Positions 8,546-16,900 of a stretch of 64,000 bases of DNA are shown here, piece after piece. This stretch comes from Gammaproteobacteria bacterium (GTDB taxonomy: Bacteria; Pseudomonadota; Gammaproteobacteria; DSM-16500). The stretch is taken from positions 248,001-312,000 of the forward strand of contig JACDDU010000001.1 in NCBI GenBank assembly GCA_013816845.1. The letters run 5' to 3'. Numbering within the stretch: the first letter of the stretch is position 1; each line of letters opens with the position of its first letter. Position numbers and translations under genes: made by a program. Under the pieces are notes generated by a model. That model saw only the letters and a list, made by a program, of their open reading frames with translations, had not been told where the DNA came from and did no database searches.

Positions 8546-9245
8546 TTAGTAAAATAATAGATCTAAATTCTATAATCTGGCTGTATAATTAACAATTTGT
8601 TGCTTAGACGTGAGGGAATGTGTTGAGTAAATAGCAATCAATATCAGGGTCGCGATATGTAACTTCAGAGAAAACATTAGATGGGCATCTCGTTGGTTGG
8701 CGATCTTTTCGTTCCATCTGATGTTAGTGAAACATAGGGTATTCGTTTCACAAGCACCTCCTTTTAAATCAAATGTTCAAATTAAAAATAGCCCTAAAAA
8801 ATTATTATTGTTATACACGAAATGCGTCCTAACTCAGTAAAGTGCTCAACCTCTGGCTGTTTCGCAACAGGCAGTATTGGAAATTTGACGAGTGAGGTAG
8901 AGAAGATGTAGATTTACTCTTACTGTTAGAGAGTGATACCAACGGCCAATCCTGGCAAATGGTGTGGAATTTTAACACCCTTATCATAAAAACAAATGGT
9001 AAATTAAATACCGCCCAAATTTAAAAATTAACATAGGCGTATGATTCAGATTTTCGTAAGCTAAATTTTCGCTACCAGCTTACGCAAAACTGCAGCGTAG
9101 CTGTTTTCATTCGATAAAACGCCGATTTTACGACATGCTGTATGATTATTATAATCAAGAATGCAATAAGTTCGTATAATGTTGATGCTATTAACAGCAA
9201 AAATTTTTATACGATAAGAACCAATCATGTGCTACTGAGGGACCT
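8546..9245. other. Long intergenic region with several inverted repeats
   Basis: About 700 bp without a convincing gene. Three stem-forming pairs are visible: AACATTAGATGG/CCATCTGATGTT (8673-8684 and 8714-8725, one G-U); GTGAAAC/GTTTCAC (8727-8733 and 8745-8751, perfect); and CGTAAGC/GCTTACG near 9056-9086. No known riboswitch or RNA family is recognised. A 65-codon frame from 9142 overlaps the MazG-like gene in another frame and is rejected. Confidence 0.4.
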
Positions 9246-9626
9246 ATGGATTTATTTGAAAAATTTTGTAACTTGGAAAAATCTGCCGAAGCGTTTGGTT
9301 TTAAATGGGAAAAAGTTGAGCAAATTATTGCGCAAGTGAAAAGTGAGTGTGTTGAAATTGAAACTCAGTTATTAGCAATGGAAACAATAGATGCCAATCG
9401 CAACTTACAAGAAGAAATCGGGGATTTGATACACGCTGTTTTCTCTTTATGTTTATTTTGTCAATTCGATCCAAAAGAAACATTTGCGAAAAGTATTATT
9501 AAATTTCAAAAGCGCTTCGAGAAAGTTAAACGTATTGCTCAATTGCAGGGGTATGACAATTTAGCAGGCCAAAACTTTGAATCACTGATGCAAATTTGGG
9601 AACAAGCTAAAAAAGAATCGCATTAA
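9246..9626 (+). CDS. MazG-like nucleoside triphosphate pyrophosphohydrolase
   Basis: 126 residues. The all-alpha NTP-PPase signature of MazG proteins is present: E34-x-x-E37 in the first helix (KSECVEIE), then E56-E57-x-x-D60 in QEEIGDLIHAVF. These acidic residues bind the Mg2+ used to cleave NTPs to NMP and pyrophosphate. The protein is half the length of the two-domain E. coli MazG and so corresponds to the single-domain house-cleaning type. GAGGG four bases before ATG 9246 is the ribosome binding site. It stands alone among effector-like genes. Substrate preference is unknown. Confidence 0.75.
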   Translation: MDLFEKFCNLEKSAEAFGFKWEKVEQIIAQVKSECVEIETQLLAMETIDANRNLQEEIGDLIHAVFSLCLFCQFDPKETFAKSIIKFQKRFEKVKRIAQLQGYDNLAGQNFESLMQIWEQAKKESH

Positions 9627-10345
9627 TTTAATTGCAGCATATTGTAATATAAATGTGGTGTAGAAATGTGTTTTGCAACATCTTTTATATGCCATTTAAT
9701 CTTCGACAGGATCACTTCGATGATATAACGAGAACGATAATTTGCTGATTTGACTTTTGTGTGATTAGAATTCATTTCCAGTCAAAACTAGGTGGAAGCC
9801 GTTTAACTTATGAATACTATCTAAATGCGTCTTTTACCCAATGTTTCCAAAGCGTAGGGATGCTTTCAAATTTTTGTAATCTTAAACGCTATCTCGCCTG
9901 CCTTTAGCTTATAGAGTAATACACTTCTTAATAATATCATTCCTCTTATCAAGCCGCTGGAAGTGCAGGAAAAACGACTTCCTTGGGCCCTATAATCATG
10001 CGCTCACAAAAGAGTGCAATTTACTGGAGATTTTAAATAGCCCCATTGCTTTCGGATGATGAAAAGGAACATTAAGTGAATTATTACAGTCGCGCTTAAT
10101 TTCGCATGCACTAAAAACGGATCATGCTAATTTTATTGCAATTAACATGATTTAAAATTCATTTTCATTATTCTGTAGAAAGTCGATTATTCATGATTTT
10201 TTGAAGAATGCGAACTTAGTCTGTATGCTAATTAAAATTGATAGAATTAATTTAGAATTATTCAATGTCATAAAAAAATAGCATAGTAAAATATACTTTA
10301 TTATGCTAGTAATCATAAGTATTATTTTATCATTGTAGGATTCAA
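9627..10345 (+). pseudogene. Intergenic region with a possible gene remnant (about 9990-10155)
   Basis: No intact gene. From about 9990 a frame reads YNHALTKECNLLEILNSPIA, then two TGA codons, then KGTLSELLQSRLISHALKTD and ANFIAINMI before TAA at 10153-10155. The amino-acid composition is protein-like on both sides of the stops, so this may be the end of a dead gene, but the family is unknown. The remainder of the 719-bp stretch is AT-rich and featureless. Confidence 0.3.
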
Positions 10346-11833
10346 TTAACGGAACTTACAATGCGCATTCTCTAAATTTTCTAGAAGTTCTTCAACCTCA
10401 TTGTTATTAAGTTCCTTGATTCTTTGCGCGGTATTTTTAGTTTTAAAGTTATAGAAAACACCTATTAATGTGCTTAATTTTGCGGTATTTTTAATCGAAG
10501 GAAGGGGTTTATACCCTTCATCAGTATTCATGGAAATGTCATTTCTTTCTTTAGAATAGGAAAACAACGGATTTTTATTAAGATTATTTTCTTGTTCATA
10601 AATTTCAGAAAAAGTTTGCTGAAAGCTGTCTAAAAATAGTACTTCTTTGTTTAAATTACCTGTATAAATTAAATAAATATCATACAGGGCTAATGCAATA
10701 GCATTACATGCTTGGTCGCTCGAAAAATCATATTGTTCATCACAGCCTTCACCATCATTGTTATATTGATTTTCACTGCCTTCATTTTCTTGATTCAAAT
10801 TTCCCCAACGATAGGGATTTTTTTTCCTATACGGTTGACTTTTGGGTTTTAACTTAACAGGTTTCTCATGACACTCACCATGCATTTGTTTTACTAATAA
10901 AGAAGACATTAATATTTTGGTAGACGATCCCAGTCTAGGGATACTGGATAGCTCATCACCATTCATAGCATTTAATATTTCACGTTGTGGAACGTTAATA
11001 TGGCCGGCTGTATAGATGTCTGTAAGAAAATGACAGGCAAACAAAGCATAAGTTAATGCTTCAGTTAAAAGGGCTTTACGAGTCTCTTTATCATCATTTT
11101 CTTTAGCCGCTGCTGCTTTTGAATGAGCAATCGAGAGCCCTGCTGTAAATGCAATAAAAGCTTCCGTTCCAAAGTGATCTAAGTTGTGTGTCGTTAGGTT
11201 TAAATGATTATCGCAAAATTCAACACCAAGATTACCTTCATTACGAATCAAATCATATTGTAATGAATCAGCTGTCATGCTTTTTTTAAAGATAAGATCA
11301 TTTTGCTCTGGATTGAAAAAACTAGTTTCTAAAAATTTTTGCATTTTTTGGTACTTACCAGGATCAATCAAGTTATTGTAGGCCTGAGTGAATCGCGATT
11401 GCTGTTCTTCGTCATTGTTACCAGAACTAATGGGCTCTTCAGTGCTGCTAAAAATCTCTCCCGCTAAATTGATAATAGCGCTAGGCTGCAAATACAAATC
11501 AATCGTATCTCCCGAAGGTAGTGTTAGATTTTTTTTTAAACAAATTTTTTCATGCACATATTGATATGAATATTGCGGCTCAACTACATCAAGCCAGTTC
11601 GTAAAGTCACCACTTGGGTCTAAAGATTGCAACTGAGTCATAAATTTGTCCCATCCAGCATTACCGATATCGGATCTTCTTTGATAATGTGTATAGCGCA
11701 TCTCTTTATTCTCTTTATTTATCGGCTCTATGATAAGTTCATCTGGAAATTGTGGAGTTAATAAATTTAAATCCTCATTTTCTTGAGGATTAGCAATTTC
11801 TATATCTTTTTTTGAATTCTTGTGCATCATCAA
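10346..11833 (-). CDS. Zinc-dependent phospholipase C / P1-nuclease-fold protein
   Basis: 495 residues. The central helical core has the spacing of the S1-P1/zinc phospholipase C fold: H216 and H220 in THNLDHFGTEAF, H237 in AHSKA, then H268, D272 and H278 in FACHFLTDIYTAGHI. The H-F-L-x-D-x-x-x-A-G-H motif is the recognisable zinc-site element. There is no signal peptide, unlike classical secreted enzymes of this fold, and the N-terminal 80 residues are acidic and low-complexity. That fits a protein delivered by another route, for example type IV secretion (inference). A variable linker (residues 320-370) is rich in Asn, Gln and Gly. Start at the first of three tandem codons, ATG-ATG-ATG; AAGGAA lies upstream. 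Confidence 0.65.
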   Translation of the reverse strand: MMMHKNSKKDIEIANPQENEDLNLLTPQFPDELIIEPINKENKEMRYTHYQRRSDIGNAGWDKFMTQLQSLDPSGDFTNWLDVVEPQYSYQYVHEKICLKKNLTLPSGDTIDLYLQPSAIINLAGEIFSSTEEPISSGNNDEEQQSRFTQAYNNLIDPGKYQKMQKFLETSFFNPEQNDLIFKKSMTADSLQYDLIRNEGNLGVEFCDNHLNLTTHNLDHFGTEAFIAFTAGLSIAHSKAAAAKENDDKETRKALLTEALTYALFACHFLTDIYTAGHINVPQREILNAMNGDELSSIPRLGSSTKILMSSLLVKQMHGECHEKPVKLKPKSQPYRKKNPYRWGNLNQENEGSENQYNNDGEGCDEQYDFSSDQACNAIALALYDIYLIYTGNLNKEVLFLDSFQQTFSEIYEQENNLNKNPLFSYSKERNDISMNTDEGYKPLPSIKNTAKLSTLIGVFYNFKTKNTAQRIKELNNNEVEELLENLENAHCKFR

Positions 11834-11923
11834 TAATGTTCCTTATCATTGGTATTTAGATAAAAAAAAGTTATAACCTTTAGCTTCCTATGTTTTATTA
11901 AATCAAATGATGGTTTTAAAAAT

Positions 11924-13309
11924 TTACAAACTTAATTTACGAACGGATTCAATGCGTTGATTAAATTCTAGAAGTTCAATTTCTATTTCTCTAAAGGCTT
12001 TCTCTCCATCTTGAGGTGCAACAGTCTTATCCAAATGGGCAAGCCTATCTTCGGCAAGATACTGTTCATAGCCAGGGTAAATTTTTAAAACATTTTGAAA
12101 CGCATCGATATAATCTTCACAGCTATTCAGTTTGTCATTATCTTGAATGACCATATTCATAAGAAGCTTTTGCAGCTCATCGTGCTCTGCATATTTTGGC
12201 CCATGTTGTAGTGAGTAAGAAGAAAATTCAAAAGTTTTAATTTTGATTAAGCCCTTGTCGACATTGATTGCTAATTTTTCTGGCTTAGGTTTGTATATTT
12301 CTTGGAATAAATGGGCAAGTGTAATTCCGAGAGCATAAATATCTGTTTTCTCATTAAACTTTAAATAGATGTCATCCGAATAGATAGCATCAAAGGCCAT
12401 TTGAGCGCTTGGCAGAAAAGCGTCGGTGTAGAGCGGGGCACTACCATATAAGGGTTTTTCATTTTTTAGACTCACTGAAACCAGATCAAAAAAACTTAAT
12501 TTACCAAAATTAGCTATCACATTACTTGGTTTGATATCGTGATGAATTAACCCTTGTTTATGCAAGATATTAAGTTCTCTAAGTAAAGAGATGGCCATGA
12601 TGATACGACGAGGGATGGGCATAGATTGAATCTGGGCTTGATTTGCATTATTTAGTTTAACACCGGCAATCCATTCTGTAGCTATATATTGTTTGCCATT
12701 ATTTCTAAAAGCATAAGCTTCTCGTTCAAGTTGTTTATAACAGTAAGCTGAACGCATGGCTAATCGTAATTCATGGATGGAGTTACCATTAAACATGTCC
12801 TTATGGTAAATTTTAACGGCAAATTTGGGATCACCATTGCCTTCTGACATACTGCCTTTTTTTACTTTCGCGGCGAAACTACCCTTGGGATATTTTCCGT
12901 CCACCTTATGTTCCATAAAAAAACTAACGATCTGACTACCATTGTCTTGAATTAATTTAATCCGCGAGTTTTTTAATCCATCATCTTTACGCTTTTGCTT
13001 TATACAAAAAAAGGAGTGTTTTGCTCGAGGTAATATTTGAGTTTCTTTTAGTTTTAATTCTTCACTGGTTGGGTAATACGTTTGTTTGGTATTTATTGAA
13101 GTATATTTATCAGGAGTAATACCCGATGCAAGGATTAATTCCAGACGATCAAGCTCACTTTGAAGTCTAGCTCGTGCTTTTGCTAATGCTATTTCTAATT
13201 CTTCTCCCTGTAACCAGACACCATCTTGTTCAACCTTCGAGATATCACTTCTCAAGCTAGAAATTGTAGAGCTCAATAAGTTAGTATCTAGCTTCATTTG
13301 TCGCAGCAT
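11924..13309 (-). CDS. Eukaryotic-like Ser/Thr protein kinase
   Basis: 461 residues from ATG 13309, which has GGAG seven bases upstream; an in-frame TTG at 13327 is less likely. Residues about 10-70 are a charged coiled-coil-like region. The kinase domain follows. FAVKIYHK supplies the ATP-anchoring lysine (K166), LIHHDIKPSNVIAN the catalytic loop (HHD instead of HRD, catalytic D258, N263), and SFFDLVS replaces DFG with the metal-binding D275. Residues of the nucleotide site are kept, so activity is plausible. The glycine loop is not obvious. Lack of a membrane anchor separates it from bacterial PknB-type receptors and resembles LegK-type effectors. Divergent from the ankyrin gene. Confidence 0.85.
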   Translation of the reverse strand: MLRQMKLDTNLLSSTISSLRSDISKVEQDGVWLQGEELEIALAKARARLQSELDRLELILASGITPDKYTSINTKQTYYPTSEELKLKETQILPRAKHSFFCIKQKRKDDGLKNSRIKLIQDNGSQIVSFFMEHKVDGKYPKGSFAAKVKKGSMSEGNGDPKFAVKIYHKDMFNGNSIHELRLAMRSAYCYKQLEREAYAFRNNGKQYIATEWIAGVKLNNANQAQIQSMPIPRRIIMAISLLRELNILHKQGLIHHDIKPSNVIANFGKLSFFDLVSVSLKNEKPLYGSAPLYTDAFLPSAQMAFDAIYSDDIYLKFNEKTDIYALGITLAHLFQEIYKPKPEKLAINVDKGLIKIKTFEFSSYSLQHGPKYAEHDELQKLLMNMVIQDNDKLNSCEDYIDAFQNVLKIYPGYEQYLAEDRLAHLDKTVAPQDGEKAFREIEIELLEFNQRIESVRKLSL

Positions 13310-13365
13310 TATTTTTCTCCAGTGCAATTGTAATATGAAACATTCCTTGGTATCGAATAGCTGCG

Positions 13366-13394
13366 AATCTATATAAGCTACTGGCTATAGTCAA
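13366..13394 (-). promoter_or_regulatory. Sigma-70-type promoter for the kinase gene
   Basis: On the reverse strand TTGACT (13389-13394) and TAGATT (13366-13371) are separated by 17 bp. The -10 is about 55 bp before the kinase start codon. Confidence 0.55.
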
Positions 13395-13863
13395 GATTGC
13401 GCTAGGTTTTCTGATTAGAAAAGTCTAAAATTTAGAGTTGAGACTTTATTTAATATTCTTTCTCTCATAACTAAATGGTCTTTAAGGAAGTGGCAGCATT
13501 GATAGGGGTGATGTCTTAGCTATTGATAAATTTCTCACCGCACGATGAATTGGATAGCTGAATCTTTATTGGTAATTTTCCCGCAAAATAGCTCGCATTA
13601 AGATTTAACTTAGAAATTGAGTAAAGGTAAATAATTGAGCCTAACAATCGCTCCCATCGCTCAAGCAAGTTGAGATTAGCCATTTAGTGCCTAATTATAC
13701 TCAGGTAAATTGTAGCTAAACGTCAGAACGAGACTCCATTACATAGGGAGCGCCTGCAAGTACCAGGTAGGAATTTTTGCAAATCCTGCGTCATAAGCAG
13801 ATTCAATATGGGTTATGCTCAGATAAAAAATTGATTATTATCATATTTTTTATTTTTTCAAGT
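13395..13863. other. Divergent intergenic region, no gene seen
   Basis: About 470 bp between the kinase and ankyrin promoters. Short frames here are interrupted and have no family resemblance. No repeats were found beyond simple AT-rich tracts. Confidence 0.4.
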
Positions 13864-13906
13864 GTTAATATTAATTTAATATAACAGTCTCATAGGAATC
13901 TATAAT
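13864..13906 (+). promoter_or_regulatory. Candidate PmrA-type tandem box and -10 for the ankyrin gene
   Basis: gTTAATATT (13864-13872) and tTTAATATA (13875-13883) are direct repeats with an 11-bp start-to-start distance. TATAAT lies at 13901-13906, 17 bp after the second repeat. The core matches the cTTAATatT element known for the PmrA response regulator of Legionella and Coxiella effector genes. Placement in the -35 position upstream of a clear -10 fits activation by an OmpR-family regulator. The ATG follows at 13945. Confidence 0.55.
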
Positions 13907-13944
13907 TGACAATAAAAATAAAATAAATAAGAGAACAATCCCTC

Positions 13945-16900
13945 ATGGCGCGATCGAGAAGTAGTGATAATCTTTTTACTAGTAAATTTCTTCACGTCCC
14001 TAAGGTTGTAAGTGGGCATCATGAAAAACCTATTCCCCCATTAGATAGTTTAATAAACTATTCTACTTCGCAGACTACTAAGGCTCATCGCGAATTATTT
14101 TTAAAAACAATCCAGGACCTTATCACTTTTGCCAAAGATAAAAAAATTAACTATAACCAGTATGACGTTAGTAGTTTTATTTCAGGGTATATAACAGATT
14201 ATTGTGGTATAAATAATTATCAAAATGATTTAAGAAAACAATTGTATAATGAGGGATTGGCCTATCTTATTAAGATTAATTCCTACCTAGCAAATAATAA
14301 TATTCCAGAAATTCTCAAGATAACCCAAGTTACTGAATTATTAAAATCCATCAATAACGTTAAATGTCCACCGGGAATTTTTAATCAAATTTCTGCGGTA
14401 GTGAGCGAGCTTGAGGCTAGTCTTGGCGTTGAATATGTACTTCTTGCCAAAAGAATAAAACTCGTTGAGCAGATTGTTGCCGAACATCTTTTACCTTATC
14501 AAAAGGCGGTGGATTATTATGTTGGAATGGAAACTCATATTGTTCAATTTATTAAGAATCAATATGCTGCTGATTTGGGATTTCCCGTGGTAAAAGACTA
14601 TTATGCTCGACAAGCAATGATGAATGGTCGTATAGAAAATGAAGTGCAACAAAAACTCAGCCATTGCATCAAAGCTGAGTTTTCAGCGGAAGCATTCGTT
14701 AAAAGTATTGTAAATGATTTTGATTTGCAAGGGCAGTCCGGCCTAAACTTTGATAATTTTATTTCGCAAATTGCTGTCTTTGGTCCCCAGGCTGCAACTA
14801 AATTTTATACTAAGGCTGCAGATATATTGAATGCTGATGATGATGAGACATTTCTGACCTCGCAAGCCTTATACATATTTTATCTTGAAGTTTTTTACCG
14901 TTTAGTAGAGCAAGAGTATTTCAGTCTAGAGAATCAATGTTCTATTTCAACTGAAAATGGTCAGCTTCATTATATTAAAGACCGTTCACTCATATTTGCT
15001 TACATAAAGATAGACGATACAAATAAACCATTTTTATCCGCCTGTGTCAGCGCCATGACAAGTTATTTGCTTGATCGTAAAAATGGTAACTTTGCATCAT
15101 TTATCTATAATTTATCAGAACCGCAGTTACATGAAGTTTTAGAAGCAATTCACCATTATCAACAATCTCTCGAATATAAAGCTTTATCGGATGAAGAACA
15201 AAAACAACAAAACGATTTTCTTTTCGCCAATATTATTCAACTTCTTCCTTATTCGGATCCACAGGAAATATTTCCCTTGTTAAGCATGCCTATGGCGGCT
15301 AAATATTATGAACATGTAAAAAAACAAACTTGGGGTCTTCACTATATAAGCAATGATACCGTTGATAAAGATAATACCAGTCTTTTAATCCTTGCTTTCC
15401 TCAATAACGATTCTAGGAAAGTAGATTATATACTTAATGATAATTCACCGCTTATAAGTAAGTTAGTTAATCAACCCGATTGTAATGGTAATAGTCCATT
15501 GTTTTATGGGATTAAATTGGGTGATCCAGCATTGATAACTGGGCTCTTACGCCAAGGTGCTAAAATTAACGTCAGGAATGGCTTGGGCGTAAACCCTTTA
15601 GAGCATGCTCTCAATTGTTTAAATTTAGAAAATTATAATACTTATACCAAAATCATTGATCTTCTTATTGAAAAAACAATAGATGAAAATTTAGTTACTG
15701 CTTTGTGGTTTCATGCCATAAAAACTGAAAATTTATGCGCGATAGATTACCTTTTGGAAAAAAAGGTTTCGCCCATCGTTAATAATGAAAATGGTGATAC
15801 ACCATTAATGTTAGCTATTAAAACATGCAAAAAGAAAAAGAATTTGATTGTTGATAAACTCGTAGAAAATAAAATGCTAGTTAATGCGAAAAATTCAGCT
15901 ACCGGAATGACAGCCTTAATGCAAGCTGCCTTATCCGGAGATACAACGATAATGGAAAAACTTAAAAATCAGGGTGCTGAAATCGATGTGCCTGATCAAA
16001 ATCGCAGAACTGCATTGATGTATGCGGCAGAAAAAGGAAAGTTCCCGGCTGTTCAATACTTGATATCTTGGCAAGCTAATGAGGATTTAAGAGATTTGCA
16101 GCAACATAATGCTCTCTCGCTTGCATTAGAGAACAATAGAGATGAAATTGTAAATTATCTCCGTGATCAGGGAAGCAGAACAGATAGACATGAGAATAGT
16201 ATGATCGTGTTTCTGGCGCAAAATGGTAAACTGGAGCAGCTAAAAACTTTGCTTCAGGAAGATTTGCGGGTTGTGAGTACGATCGACCACTTAAAGCAAC
16301 AACCAGTTCAGCTTAAACAAGGATTATTTGCTGCAATTGAGAATGAACAACTTGAGGTCGTAAAATATTTAATTGAGCTTGTAAGTCTAAACGCAAATGA
16401 ATTAACACCCCTGATGCATGCTGTTGATTATAAAGCTAAAGAAATTATTGAATGGTTAATTAAAACTAAAAAAGTTTCAATCAATAGCGTATGCAAAGAT
16501 GATGGAATGACTGCACTTGCTTATGCTGTCCTATCTAGAGAAAAATCTACCATTCAATTTTTAATTGCATCGGGTGCAAATCCAGATTTAAGTGATTTGT
16601 TGAGATCAGCGATAACCAATAAAAAATGGGCATTCGCTACCGCCATTTTAGAATCTGTGGATGAAGGCATCCAGATTCAACCGCAAAAAATAATGGCTAA
16701 CTATAATCAATTAATAACCTTAGTGGCAGCTGATAAAAAGCTAAATATTTTAACGTTATTATTCAAACAAAATATAAAATCTACCTTGTCCCTTGACCTA
16801 TGGAATAATTTAATTAATGAGTCGATAGATCGAAAAGATTGGTATCTCGTGAAGCAATTATTACAAAACGCGATCAATTTAGAAGACGAAGAGCGTTATC

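Noticed and set aside
9142-9339. 65-codon ORF before the MazG-like gene
   Set aside because: It overlaps the recognised MazG domain in another frame and has no independent support.
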